Source of the DNA: Brevundimonas intermedia
GTDB lineage: Bacteria > Pseudomonadota > Alphaproteobacteria > Caulobacterales > Caulobacteraceae
Assembly: GCF_004614235.1 (NCBI RefSeq)
Contig: NZ_SPVH01000007.1
Span: 186,001 to 250,000, forward strand
Direction of reading: 5' to 3'
Length of the DNA: 64,000 nt
In this document: piece after piece, positions 27,052 through 36,170 of the stretch
Layout: each line of letters opens with the position of its first letter
How positions within the stretch are numbered: position 1 is the first letter of the stretch
Notes under the pieces: model-generated
The model's input: only the letters and a program-made list of their open reading frames with translations
What the model was told of the DNA's origin: nothing
The model's database searches: none
Translations under genes and position numbers: made by a program

Positions 27052-28239
27052 ATGCTGAGACGATCATTTCTGCTGACGGCGGGCGCTGCGACCCTGTCCG
27101 CCTGTTCAGAACCTCAAGTTCGAGGGACGGACGCCGTAGCGCCAAGCGGAGAGACAATTCCGCTTCGCCATGCGCGCTACCTACGGCTGGAGCAGAACGA
27201 GGGCTACGTCGTCGCGCGTCTTAGGGCGCCGGTCGCAGATCAAAGCGGCGGACAGGCCCAGGAGCAGGAAGCCGTCCTGGTTCTCGCGCCCCGGGGAGCT
27301 GCGGCGCCAACGCTTCCTGATTCGCTGCGCGAGGCGACGGTGATCCGCACCCCGGTGATACGGATCGCGGCCAACGCAGCCTCAGACGAGGCCTTCCTCG
27401 GCCAGCTCGGCGTCAAGGATCGGCTGGTGGCCGTCGGCGGTCGCGTGTCCTTCGACGATGCGGTACGTCAGGGCGTCATCGACGGACGCATCGGCCAGAT
27501 CGGCTACAACTGGCATGCTCCGCCCAATCTCGACGTCCTGCTGGCCGTCCGTCCGGATGTCTTTCTGATGCGTCTGTCGGACCTGGCGCAAACACCCGTC
27601 CTGGATCGCGCCCGGCGTCTCGGCCTGACGGTCGTGCCGACGTTCGCCGAGGACGAGCCCACCTACCTCGGACGCGCCGAATGGATCCGGCTCCACGGCC
27701 TCCTCACCGGTCGAGAGGCCGAGGCCGACCGGCTGTTCGCCCAGATCGACATGAGGGTGCAGGCGCTGAAAACGGCAGTCGCGGCGAGGCCCGCCGTGCC
27801 CATGCTCTGGGCCTATCCAGCCGGCGGAGATCGCTGGGTCGCCACGGTTAGAGGCGCGGAACAGGCCTATCTGGCCGACGCCGGAGGGCTCAATCTGCTG
27901 CTCCGGCCGGAGGACCCTCGCCAGTGGTCGTCCGAAACCCTGTCGACCGAACAGATCCTGCCTGTGGCAGCAAAGGCGGAGGCCTGGATCATCGGCGATC
28001 TCCACGCGGCCCCGCCTCGCAGCACGACTATCGAACGCGTCTCTCCGGCATTCCGTGACGGCCGTCTGTTCGCCAACACGGGGCGCAGCAATCTCTCCGC
28101 CAACGCCTATGACTGGTACCAGACCGTCTTCGTCCGACCGGATTGGGTGCTCGCCGATTTCGTCAAGGCGCTGCATCCGGAGCTGGTGGCGGAGCCCTTC
28201 CGGTTCCTGAAGGCGGTGGACCGGGGTGTGTACCGATGA
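27052..28239 (+). CDS. FecB/BtuF-type substrate-binding lipoprotein
   Basis: 395 residues with a twin-arginine-like start (MLRRSFLLTAG) and a lipobox LSAC (Cys18). The mature protein has the helical-backbone binding fold of the siderophore/cobalamin/haem class: VIRTPVIRIAANAASDEAFL, LGVKDRLVAVGG, a central long helix, then WAYPAGGDRW and DWYQTVFVRPDWVLADFVKA. It captures a metal chelate in the periplasm and delivers it to the permease encoded next (4-bp overlap). The ligand is unspecified; regulation by a Zur-like site suggests zinc or a zincophore. Confidence 0.82.
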   Translation: MLRRSFLLTAGAATLSACSEPQVRGTDAVAPSGETIPLRHARYLRLEQNEGYVVARLRAPVADQSGGQAQEQEAVLVLAPRGAAAPTLPDSLREATVIRTPVIRIAANAASDEAFLGQLGVKDRLVAVGGRVSFDDAVRQGVIDGRIGQIGYNWHAPPNLDVLLAVRPDVFLMRLSDLAQTPVLDRARRLGLTVVPTFAEDEPTYLGRAEWIRLHGLLTGREAEADRLFAQIDMRVQALKTAVAARPAVPMLWAYPAGGDRWVATVRGAEQAYLADAGGLNLLLRPEDPRQWSSETLSTEQILPVAAKAEAWIIGDLHAAPPRSTTIERVSPAFRDGRLFANTGRSNLSANAYDWYQTVFVRPDWVLADFVKALHPELVAEPFRFLKAVDRGVYR

Positions 28240-29279
28240 GCGCGGGTTCGATGCGGTCATTGGCCGTAGGACTGGGTCTGGCCGCCGTGCTGGTGATCGT
28301 CAGTCTGGCCAGCCTGATGATCGGCCAGGTGATGTTGAGCGCAGGGGACGTCGTGGCGGGGCTGGGATCGATCGGCTCCGGATCGATGGAATCCCGCATC
28401 GTCGTCGACCTGCGTTTGCCTCGGGTCTTGGCCGCTGTGATTGGCGGCGCGGCCCTGGGGCTGGCCGGGTTGTTGATGCAGACCCTGTTCCGCAATCCGC
28501 TCGCCGATGCCTGGTCGCTCGGTCTGATGGCCGGCGGGCAGTTCGGTGCGGCCCTGGTGATCGTGGCGGGTGCAATCGTCGGTCCGGGGTTCCTCATGAT
28601 CCTCACGGGCTTCGCGGGTCTCGGCGTCGTCGTCGGGTCGGTCCTTGGCACGCTCGGCGTGGCGCTGGCGATGAGCGCCATGGCGCGCCGTGTGGGGACG
28701 GTCACCCTGCTGGTGCTCGGGCTGATGCTGGGCTTCCTCGCCCAGGGGCTGATCAGCGTCCTGCTGCATTTCACCAACCGCAGCCAGGGGCGCATCTTCG
28801 CCGCCTGGAACGACGCGACCTTCGCCAATGTGGTCTGGAGCGATTTCGTCACTCTGGGGCCGCTCCTGGCCCTGGGTCTCCTCGGCGCCGTCGTGCTGGC
28901 CAAGCCGCTGACGGCCCTGTTGCTGGGCGATGTTTACGCCGAGAGCCTCGGGGTGAATGTTCACCGTCTGCGCCGGCTGGTTCTGGGAGCCACCATCCTG
29001 CTCGCCGCCCCGGTCACGGCTTTCTGTGGGCCGGTGGCCTTCGTCGGTCTGATCGTACCGCATCTGGCGCGCGGCCTAATAGGATCAGCGCGGATCGGAG
29101 CCTTGATCCCGGCGACCGCCCTGATCGGGGCGGTCCTGGCCCTGGCGGCGGACCTCGTGGTCCACCTGCCCTGGGAGCAGCATTTCCTGCACCTCAACGC
29201 CATCCTGGCGCTGATCGGCGCGCCGCTCGTCATCCTGTTGCTGCTGCGGTCGCGCAGTCTGCGCGGAGGGGAGGGCTGA
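28236..29279 (+). CDS. FecCD-family ABC permease
   Basis: 347 residues from ATG 28236, which overlaps the stop of the binding-protein gene (ATGA); longer in-frame starts lie inside that gene. About nine to ten membrane helices and the family blocks LRLPRVLAAVIGGAALGLAG, LMQTLFRNPLADAWSLG, and near the end CGPVAFVGLIVPHLARGLIG identify a BtuC/FecCD permease. The protein forms a homodimeric channel. It is coupled to the ATPase gene by a TGATG overlap. Confidence 0.92.
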   Translation: MSAGSMRSLAVGLGLAAVLVIVSLASLMIGQVMLSAGDVVAGLGSIGSGSMESRIVVDLRLPRVLAAVIGGAALGLAGLLMQTLFRNPLADAWSLGLMAGGQFGAALVIVAGAIVGPGFLMILTGFAGLGVVVGSVLGTLGVALAMSAMARRVGTVTLLVLGLMLGFLAQGLISVLLHFTNRSQGRIFAAWNDATFANVVWSDFVTLGPLLALGLLGAVVLAKPLTALLLGDVYAESLGVNVHRLRRLVLGATILLAAPVTAFCGPVAFVGLIVPHLARGLIGSARIGALIPATALIGAVLALAADLVVHLPWEQHFLHLNAILALIGAPLVILLLLRSRSLRGGEG

Positions 29280-30238
29280 TGTACGCGATCGCCAATCTAC
29301 AGATCGGCTATGGCCGACGCGTCCTGTCGACGCTGGACCGGGTCACGGTTGAGCCGAGCGAGTTCATCTGCCTTCTGGGCCGCAACGGCCAGGGCAAGTC
29401 GACGCTGCTGCGCACGCTCGCCGGCTTCATCCCCGCCATCAGCGGCGAAGCCCGGCTCGATGATCGGCCTGTGCGGGCCTGGCCCACCGCCGAGCGGGCG
29501 CGCAAGGTCGCCGTGGTGTTGACCGACCGGCCCCAGGTCGGCGCCCTGCGCGTCCGCGAACTCGTCGAAATGGGGCGACAGCCCTACACGGGGTGGACGG
29601 GTGCGCTGTCGGACGAGGATCGCGCGATCGCGACGGAGGCGCTGGAGCAGGTCGAGGGTGAGCACCTGCGAGATCGTTTCGTCGACAGTCTCTCTGACGG
29701 CGAGCGACAGCGGGTGATGATCGCCCGCGCGCTGGCGCAACGTCCGCAGGTCATGCTGCTGGACGAGATCACCGCCTTCCTCGACCTGCCCAGCCGCGTG
29801 ACCATCACAGCGACCTTGCGGCGGATCGCGCATGAGACGGGCGTCTCGATCATCCTGTCCAGTCACGACCTGGAGCTCTCTTTGAATGCGGCGGACCGGA
29901 TCTGGCTCTTGCCGGGTCACGGCCGCTTCATCGATGGCGCGCCCGAGGATGTCGCATTGTCCGGTGCGATCGGCGAGGCCTTTGATCAGGCCAATCTTGT
30001 CTTCTCGCTTCAATCGGGACGGTTCGAGACGCGCGGTGCGGCGCGAGGCGCGGTCTTTATCGACGCCGTCGATACGACGGCAGTCTGGTTGGCGCGCTAC
30101 GTCGAGCGGATGGGCTTCGTGACCAGCACGGGCGAGGGCAGCGCCGACCTGGTCATTCGCCACTCGCCGCGAGGGTACAGCGTGAATGGGGAAACCTATT
30201 CTTCGATACGGGACTTGAGCCGGGCGATCGGTCGCTGA
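29279..30238 (+). CDS. FecE-type ABC ATPase
   Basis: 319 residues from ATG 29279, overlapping the permease stop by one base. Walker A GRNGQGKST, Q-loop VVLTDRPQVG, signature LSDGERQRVMIARA, Walker B QVMLLDEITAFLD and H-loop SSHDLELSL are all present. Residues after about 250 form an extra C-terminal tail (DTTAVWLARYVERMGF...) not needed for ATP hydrolysis and seen in some chelate importers. It is the last gene of the binding-protein/permease/ATPase importer operon. Confidence 0.9.
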   Translation: MYAIANLQIGYGRRVLSTLDRVTVEPSEFICLLGRNGQGKSTLLRTLAGFIPAISGEARLDDRPVRAWPTAERARKVAVVLTDRPQVGALRVRELVEMGRQPYTGWTGALSDEDRAIATEALEQVEGEHLRDRFVDSLSDGERQRVMIARALAQRPQVMLLDEITAFLDLPSRVTITATLRRIAHETGVSIILSSHDLELSLNAADRIWLLPGHGRFIDGAPEDVALSGAIGEAFDQANLVFSLQSGRFETRGAARGAVFIDAVDTTAVWLARYVERMGFVTSTGEGSADLVIRHSPRGYSVNGETYSSIRDLSRAIGR

Positions 30239-30605
30239 TTTGGCCGAGGCAAACCGAAGCGCGCTGGCAGAATAGGCGTCGCGGGCCACCACTCAGCCAC
30301 CCCGACGAAATCTCAGGCGACAGCCGAAATCCAGGGCGCATCCGCCCGACGCGGAAACGGCGTGGGCGATCCTCAAGCGGCTCGTAGTCCTCCTCAACGA
30401 CGAGGGGCTCTTGGCGCGCTATTGGGGATGTGAACCGGTGGCCCCTCAAATGACGAGCAAGGGATGACCGGTTTTGGATCACGGCGGTCATCGGCAACGT
30501 CTGCTTATTGGTCGCGGGCGATCTCAAGAAGCCTACCGGTGCAACGCGTGTTCTAACCGCCCAAATTTATGATCGGCACTGAGACGATTCGAGCTTGGCT
30601 GAGTC
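30239..30605. other. Intergenic stretch, nothing recognised
   Basis: About 370 bp between two convergent units. No reading frame with plausible coding content and no strong hairpin with a T-run were seen. Confidence 0.5.
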
Positions 30606-31010
30606 TCATCGTGCTATGAACTCGATACGGATGCCTCCTGCTGCTGCACAGATCATGTGCAGCTTATCTGAACCGGGCTTCGTCGGCCCAGGCGCAAACT
30701 CTACCGTGACGCCAGGATGCGTCCGAACCCGGTCATGCACGAGGTCAAGCATCGCTCTATCTTGGACGGCGAGGGCGAGGTGATGCAGGCCGATGTTGCC
30801 GCGCCCGTCGAACGCAATGGAATAGGCTGGATCGGCGACTTGCCACAGCGTCAAGATGATCTTGCCGTCTGAAATGAACAGGGCCGGATAGTCGTCATTC
30901 CGGCCCCGTTCCCAGAAGCCCAGAACCCCGCAGAAAAAGCTCGCTGCTTCGTCGAGATCTCGGACGGCGAGGCCGATGTGGTGGACGCCGTCGGTGAGGG
31001 TTTCGGACAT
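30606..31010 (-). CDS. VOC-family lyase/dioxygenase-like protein
   Basis: 134 residues, a standard single-domain glyoxalase length. Metal ligands of the vicinal oxygen chelate fold are visible: GVHHIGLAVRDLDEAASFFC (His), KIILTLWQVA region, GLHHLALAVQDRAMLDLVHD (His) and GGIRIEFIAR (Glu). Could be a lactoylglutathione lyase-like enzyme or a fosfomycin/bleomycin resistance-type protein; nothing distinguishes them. It follows the hydrolase gene by 32 bp on the same strand and is probably co-transcribed. Confidence 0.78.
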   Translation of the reverse strand: MSETLTDGVHHIGLAVRDLDEAASFFCGVLGFWERGRNDDYPALFISDGKIILTLWQVADPAYSIAFDGRGNIGLHHLALAVQDRAMLDLVHDRVRTHPGVTVEFAPGPTKPGSDKLHMICAAAGGIRIEFIAR

Positions 31011-31042
31011 GGCTTTGGCTTTCTCGCCGGGGTTAGGCGGGA

Positions 31043-32023
31043 CTATTGGAGATGCCGACCGAGGAAATCACCGATCAGTCCGGCGATCTCGGCACTGTGG
31101 GTTTCCAGGGCGAAGTGACCGGTGTCGAAGAAGTGGACTTCGGCGGCCGGCAGGTCTCGCCTGTAGGCCTCGGCGCCGACCGGAAGGAAGAATGGATCGT
31201 TTCGTCCCCAAGCGGCGAGGAGTGGAGGCTTCTTGTCGCGGAAATAGGCCTGGAACGCCGGATAGAGATCCACATTGGTGCGGTAGTCGAGAAGGAGGTC
31301 CAGCTGGATTTCATCTCGCCCAGGCTTGCCCAGGAACCACGAGTCCAGATTGGACCCGTCGCGCGACACTTGCGATGGGTCGCTGACGCCGGTGACGTAC
31401 TGGTCGCGAACTGCATCGGAGGCGAACAAGCCGCGCAAGGCTTCACGATTGGCGCTGGAGGGGGTTTGCCAGTACCGCTGGATCGGGCTCCAGCCCTCGC
31501 TCAGGCCTTCTTCATAGGCGTTGCCGTTCTGACTGATGATCGCGGTGACGCGGTTCGGCTGGGCGAGGGCCAGCCGCAGACCCGTGGGCGCGCCATAGTC
31601 GAAGATGTAGATCGCATAGCGATCCAGGCCGATCGCATCGACAAAACCTTCCATCGTTTTGGCCAGGTTGGCGAAGGAATAGGTCCAGTCGGCGCGCGAC
31701 GGCGCCTTGGTTTCGCCGAAGCCGGGGAGGTCCGGCGCAATGACGCGGTAGCGATCCGACAGCGCGGGGATGAGGTCGCGGAACATGTGGCTCGAACTCG
31801 GGAAGCCGTGGAGCAACAGAATGACCGGGGCGTCTGCGGGGCCAGCCTCGCGGTAGTAGACCTCAAGGTCGTCGACCCGCTGCGTCTTGTAGCGAACTGG
31901 GGAGGCCGCCGGGCCAGCGGGGGCGGCGGTCTGTGCTTGCGTGGAAGGCGCTCCAAGCGCGAGGGCGCCGCCGACGGCCATGAGGCTCATCACTGAGCGG
32001 CGAGCGAGAGTCGGGTCGGTCAT
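31043..32023 (-). CDS. Exported alpha/beta hydrolase with Asp at the nucleophile position
   Basis: 326 residues with a twin-arginine-like leader (ARRSVMSLMAVGGALALG) and an AQTAAPA cleavage region. The alpha/beta hydrolase core has LLLHGFPSSSHMFRDLIPAL (oxyanion HGFP) and APDLPGFGETKAPSR. The nucleophile position is IFDYGAPTG, Asp instead of Ser, as in haloalkane and fluoroacetate dehalogenases and epoxide hydrolases. A late Asp (WGRNDPFF) and His (DTGHFALE) complete the triad. It is therefore likely a dehalogenase or epoxide hydrolase rather than an esterase. It is probably controlled by the LysR gene 257 bp upstream on the same strand. Confidence 0.82.
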   Translation of the reverse strand: MTDPTLARRSVMSLMAVGGALALGAPSTQAQTAAPAGPAASPVRYKTQRVDDLEVYYREAGPADAPVILLLHGFPSSSHMFRDLIPALSDRYRVIAPDLPGFGETKAPSRADWTYSFANLAKTMEGFVDAIGLDRYAIYIFDYGAPTGLRLALAQPNRVTAIISQNGNAYEEGLSEGWSPIQRYWQTPSSANREALRGLFASDAVRDQYVTGVSDPSQVSRDGSNLDSWFLGKPGRDEIQLDLLLDYRTNVDLYPAFQAYFRDKKPPLLAAWGRNDPFFLPVGAEAYRRDLPAAEVHFFDTGHFALETHSAEIAGLIGDFLGRHLQ

Positions 32024-32280
32024 TGGTCATTCCTTCATGTGCGCGACGGCGCAGCGGTGCCCATGACTTGTGCATCATCAGAGCCTGGGAGATAATGCGC
32101 CGATTTTGCGATAGACCTTCAATCATGCCGTGAAAGTAAGCGGCGGATTCTGAGCCGTAAATCCTGATCAGGCCTGCGGCTTCGTTCGCATAACTGAGAC
32201 CGGCGCTATTCGCGAACTGGCACGGTCCGCCAACTCTAAGGCCCTCGGCTAACCGGTCTGCCGCCGCTTCCTGTGTCGTC

Positions 32281-33195
32281 TCAGGCGCCGGTCTCGATCC
32301 GGATGAGGATGTCTCGAAGGCGCGGCGCGACGAAGTCGATGAAACGACGCATCTTGAGGGGCATGTGCGCGCGTGGCGCGTGCACGAGGTGAACAGGAAA
32401 AGGTTCATCCTCGTAATCCTCAAGGACCAGTTCGAGGCTGCCTGAACGAAGCGCCGCTTCAACCTGGTAGTGAAGCAGGCGTGTGAAGCCGAGGCCCAGA
32501 ACGGCGGCCTCCATCGCGGCGTCGGCCGCCGTCGTCAGCCGCGCGCGAACCGCCACCTCGATAACCTTGTCACGTCCTGGGTCACGGAAGCGCCAGCCCG
32601 CGGGCGAGGTCGGGCCTTCGGTCGCGATGCAGGGGAAGTGAGCGAGATCGGCGGGCCTGCGCGGCGCGCCATGGGCGGCAAGGAAACGCGGGCTGGCGCA
32701 GACGACGCCTCGCACCTGGCCCACTCGGGTGGCGATCATTCCGCTGTCGGGCAGCCGCCCTATGCGCAAAGCCATGTCGATCTGGTCGTCGAGCAGGTCC
32801 AGGTTCCGGTCGCCGAGCACAAGCCGGACGTTGATGTCGGGGAACATGGCCAGGAAATCCGCCACGATCGGGACGAGGTGCAGCCGGCCGAAAAAGACCG
32901 GGGCGGTCACCACAAGATCGCCCCGAGGCGTGACGAACTCCCCGGCCGCTTCACGCTCCGCCTCATCCACCAGATCGACGATCCGGCGTGAGGTAGACGC
33001 AAAGGCGATGCCTGCATCCGTCAGGCTGAGTTTGCGGGTCGTGCGGGTGAGCAGCTGGGTCCCGAGATGATTTTCAAGGTCGGCGACCTTACGGCTGACC
33101 GACTGGACCGGGATGCGAAGTTCGCGGGCGGCGCCGGAGAAGCTGCCCTTCTCGATCACCATCAGAAAGATCGTCATGCCTTCGAGGCGGTCCAT
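32281..33195 (-). CDS. LysR-family transcriptional regulator
   Basis: 304 residues from ATG 33195 (MDRLEGMTIFLMVIEKGSF); the frame is open further upstream but lacks homology. The winged helix-turn-helix includes GSFSGAARELRIPVQSVSRK and LGTQLLTRTTRKLSLTDAG. The effector-binding domain (about 90-300) has the usual LVVTAPVFFGRLHLVPIVADF. It stands upstream of the dehalogenase-like hydrolase and VOC genes on the same strand, so it may regulate them, although LysR genes more often face their targets divergently. Confidence 0.9.
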   Translation of the reverse strand: MDRLEGMTIFLMVIEKGSFSGAARELRIPVQSVSRKVADLENHLGTQLLTRTTRKLSLTDAGIAFASTSRRIVDLVDEAEREAAGEFVTPRGDLVVTAPVFFGRLHLVPIVADFLAMFPDINVRLVLGDRNLDLLDDQIDMALRIGRLPDSGMIATRVGQVRGVVCASPRFLAAHGAPRRPADLAHFPCIATEGPTSPAGWRFRDPGRDKVIEVAVRARLTTAADAAMEAAVLGLGFTRLLHYQVEAALRSGSLELVLEDYEDEPFPVHLVHAPRAHMPLKMRRFIDFVAPRLRDILIRIETGA

Positions 33196-33461
33196 CGTCT
33201 TCTCTTTCTCGATGATGATCTTTCTCGAAGTTAGCAGATTATCTCCCCGACCATGAAGCAGTAGGTCGTCTGGCAAGAGGCCGCGACGGAAGCTCCGCCT
33301 GGCCATGCCTCTGCATGACTGCTCATGGCGCATGGACGACAAATCGCGTTTATGGCGGCGTGAATTTTTGCTGCTGCTTTCTCTGGGACTTCGGCGTCGC
33401 CGCAGCCTGCCGGCGTGAGAGCCGACGAGCAACGTCCATGCTGTTTGGCGCGGGGCTCATT

Positions 33462-33857
33462 ATGACCATGAAACTTTTGGATAAAAACACCATGAAAAAA
33501 GACAGTCTTCGCCTTCTCGCTGTGTCCATTATCGGTACCGGCTTCTGGGCGGCCGCGAGCGTCACGCTGGCCGCAGTAGAGCCGTGGGACTCTCCCTATT
33601 ATCTTGCGTGGTTTCTGGCGTCCCTGGTGATCGGCGCAACGTTTAGCTGGTTCTTCCCCACGAGATCATGGCGCTGGGGGCCGATCATGGTGTTTGGTCA
33701 GGCGCCTGTGATGCTGGTGCAAACAGGCCTGGAGCCCCTGTTCGTCGTTGCTCTGGGATGGCTTGCGTTGGAAGCGATCCCCGCCATTCTCATCTCTGCG
33801 GCGGCCGGCAAGGCCAAGACGCTCTGGCTAGGCCGAAGCGTAGAAGCACATGACTGA
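33462..33857 (+). CDS. Small integral membrane protein, unknown
   Basis: 131 residues from ATG 33462 (ATG 33492 is also possible). Four hydrophobic helices are apparent: LRLLAVSIIGTGFWAAAS, YLAWFLASLVIGATF, IMVFGQAPVMLVQTGLEP and FVVALGWLALEAIPAILISA. The short loops carry few charges. I do not recognise a family; it looks like many small uncharacterised inner-membrane proteins. Base composition is lower in GC than neighbours. It is isolated between the LysR gene and the GH130 gene. Confidence 0.55.
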   Translation: MTMKLLDKNTMKKDSLRLLAVSIIGTGFWAAASVTLAAVEPWDSPYYLAWFLASLVIGATFSWFFPTRSWRWGPIMVFGQAPVMLVQTGLEPLFVVALGWLALEAIPAILISAAAGKAKTLWLGRSVEAHD

Positions 33858-34191
33858 TGTCTGTCCGTCTTCACCGCATGGTGAACCAGGACCAGGGGGG
33901 GCGCGTAATCAATCACGTGATTCAAATTCGCCGATGTCGACGGCGGGTCGAATTCTGACGATGCGCGACTCAGTTCCCCCGCCTTAGCAAGGACACGAGG
34001 CTTAGCTGGATTTCCAGGGCGTTATCGGTATGGGCCGCAAGCCGAGCCTGTGCCGCGCCGCTGATGGGAGCCGACATAGTCGTCGAGGCCTTGGTCGACG
34101 CAGATCCGACGTCTAGGCCCGCCATGTCTGCGACGCGTCGAAGGTATAATGAAGTCGCTCACGGCGGACGTCCCTGGCTCGTCGTCATTCG
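33858..34191. other. Intergenic stretch, nothing recognised
   Basis: About 330 bp between convergent genes. Frames are short and without family resemblance; it could hold remnants, but none can be named. Confidence 0.45.
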
Positions 34192-35301
34192 TCAGCGCTG
34201 TCTGAACTCAGCGGTCGCGACGCCGACACGTGAGTCGGCCAAGCCCAGGTAGAGCAGCCACTTGCCTTTGAACAACACCAGACCCTGGGCGAAGCAGACA
34301 TTGCCGACCTGCCCATGCGCCTCGACCGGATCTATGGTCAAAAAGGGCTGTTCGACGCGACTGATCACCGCCGTGGGATCTTCCCTGTCGAACAGCATCT
34401 GACCCGGTTGGTAGGCAAACGGCGGGACATTTTCGGCGCCGTCATCGGGCGCATTGGCGCCGTTGTAGATGAGCACGACGCCGTCGTTCGTCAGCACGGC
34501 GGGAGGGCCTGGTTCGGTGAGCCAGGAATCAAAGCGCCGACGTCTTGGACCGGCCAGTGATCGAAGGCCGGGACGGCCTTCAAGGCGGTCTCTGCTCCAG
34601 TGTCCTGATGGACCGACGCTCTGGGGATCCCAGGTCAGATATTTGTCTGGATAACCGTCCGCTTCGATCGGTCGCCAATGGATAAGATCGTCTGAGACCG
34701 CTGCGAAGATCATGCCTTCGCCCCAGTACATCCAGTAGCGACCATCGATCTGCGCCGCGACCAACCGGTCATCCTGCACCCGGGTGATGATGGCGCCGGA
34801 TTTCGTGGGAAGGCGGACGTAGTTGCTTTCAGCAAAGGCCGGTCCATGCTTGGTCCAGGTTCTCAGATCGGTGGATGACGCCACGAACAGGCTACCGACC
34901 TTTCCATCAAACGCCGTATAGGTGCAGATGAATCGACCGTCCGGCGCTTGCACGACGCGGGGATCTTCCAGCCCGCCCGACCACTCCCACGCCTGCCATC
35001 GGTCATCTGCCGGGAAGAGAACCGGTTCCGGCTCTAGCTCGAACGTCAGCCCGTCCACACTTGTGGCGAGACCGATGCGTGACGTCCCCGAATATCGTGC
35101 AGCATTGTCCTCGGCGCGTACCAGCAGACAGACCTTGTCCTCGTGGACTATGGCGCCGGGGTTAAACAGATCCTTGGCTGCCCATTCGACCTGTTTCAGC
35201 GACACGGGGCAGTCGAACCGCACGTCGCGGCGGTTCTCCAACAGTCGCGTCGGGCGACTGAACGGGCCAATCGCCCACTCTGGCGCGATCATCGGTTTCA
35301 A
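34192..35301 (-). CDS. GH130 beta-mannoside phosphorylase
   Basis: 369 residues without signal peptide, so cytoplasmic. The five-bladed propeller pattern of glycoside hydrolase family 130 is clear: DLFNPGAIVHEDKVCLLVRA, SRIGLATSVDGLTF, the GGLEDPRVV block (G-G-x-E-D-P-R, with the catalytic acid region), then SSTDLRTW, and near the end LTNDGVVLIYNGAN. Family members phosphorolyse beta-mannosides, releasing alpha-mannose 1-phosphate, although some are hydrolases. It follows a lipoprotein gene by 65 bp on the same strand and is probably co-transcribed from the operator-controlled promoter at 36.26 kb. Together with the GH2 enzyme it shows that the island handles a beta-linked mannose compound. 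Confidence 0.85.
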   Translation of the reverse strand: MKPMIAPEWAIGPFSRPTRLLENRRDVRFDCPVSLKQVEWAAKDLFNPGAIVHEDKVCLLVRAEDNAARYSGTSRIGLATSVDGLTFELEPEPVLFPADDRWQAWEWSGGLEDPRVVQAPDGRFICTYTAFDGKVGSLFVASSTDLRTWTKHGPAFAESNYVRLPTKSGAIITRVQDDRLVAAQIDGRYWMYWGEGMIFAAVSDDLIHWRPIEADGYPDKYLTWDPQSVGPSGHWSRDRLEGRPGLRSLAGPRRRRFDSWLTEPGPPAVLTNDGVVLIYNGANAPDDGAENVPPFAYQPGQMLFDREDPTAVISRVEQPFLTIDPVEAHGQVGNVCFAQGLVLFKGKWLLYLGLADSRVGVATAEFRQR

Positions 35302-35366
35302 TAGGCTTCTCCAGGACGGACGATCTGCGGTCGCAGTTGGTTACGTAAATCGCTCCACTGCGCGCG

Positions 35367-36170
35367 TTATGGGCGGCAATATCCTTCGCGTCCGGCAATC
35401 ACGATCAGACAGTCCTGGCGCGAGCGGAGAAACGAAAAGCCGGTTTCAGATCCGTTTCCTCGACGGATTGCCTCGGTCCGGCCCCGTCTTTCGAAACGGA
35501 TGGCCGAGCCGTCGAACCGTCCGACATAGTTATCCTGGCTGTCGAGATTGTCTTTCACGGTCAGCCGGACCTGGTCGCCCGACGCTCCAGGCTGGACGTC
35601 CATGAACAAACCTTCCGGGCCCTGCCAGCGACCAAGCCAGGGTGTCAGCGCAGAAGCGTTTTGGGAGGCGGCGCGCCTGCAATAGCCCTCCTGGTTCGTT
35701 CTCACGATCAGGCAGTCCTTGCGCGACCTCAGGAAGGAGAAGCCTGTTTCCGTTCCAACGCCGCGCCGCAGGGTCTCGGTGACGCCCTGGCGCTCGAAGG
35801 AGATGGAGTCGCTGTTCACCTGGCCGACGTACTGAGCACTGGAGTCCAGCGAGTCCTTCAAATTAATCCGAACACGTCGTGGACCATCAGATCGGATCGT
35901 CAGAGACAGACCCTCTGGACCAAACCATTCCCCCGTCCATCCGGTCAGACTCATCGGGGCGGTCGGTATTGGGTTGATGGATTGATCCGAGGCGTTCGAC
36001 CCAGGCGACGGAGAAGTCGGACCGACGGGGAGCGGCACCTCTGTTTCGGGCTCGCTTGCAATGGCCAATTCTGTGGCCTCGACGGGATTCGCAGCGGAAT
36101 CAGGCCCAGTGGGACTACAGGCCGCAAGCGAGGCCGCGCCACACAATATGCCGAAAGTGCTCAGACGCAT
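35367..36170 (-). CDS. Lipoprotein with two tandem copies of an unknown domain
   Basis: 267 residues from ATG 36170; lipobox LAAC gives Cys18. A Pro/Ser-rich linker (about 19-75) precedes two similar units of about 85 residues: GWTGEWFGPEGLSLTIRSDG ... GYCRR and PWLGRWQGPEGLFMDVQPGA ... GYCRP. Both contain D(S/N)LDS-x-x-YVG, a T-E-x-(L/I)-RRG step, ETGFSFLRSR and DCLIV. Each unit has two Cys, which could pair. I do not know the domain. Its position before GH130 and downstream of the shared operator suggests surface binding or capture of the mannoside substrate. Confidence 0.72.
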   Translation of the reverse strand: MRLSTFGILCGAASLAACSPTGPDSAANPVEATELAIASEPETEVPLPVGPTSPSPGSNASDQSINPIPTAPMSLTGWTGEWFGPEGLSLTIRSDGPRRVRINLKDSLDSSAQYVGQVNSDSISFERQGVTETLRRGVGTETGFSFLRSRKDCLIVRTNQEGYCRRAASQNASALTPWLGRWQGPEGLFMDVQPGASGDQVRLTVKDNLDSQDNYVGRFDGSAIRFERRGRTEAIRRGNGSETGFSFLRSRQDCLIVIAGREGYCRP

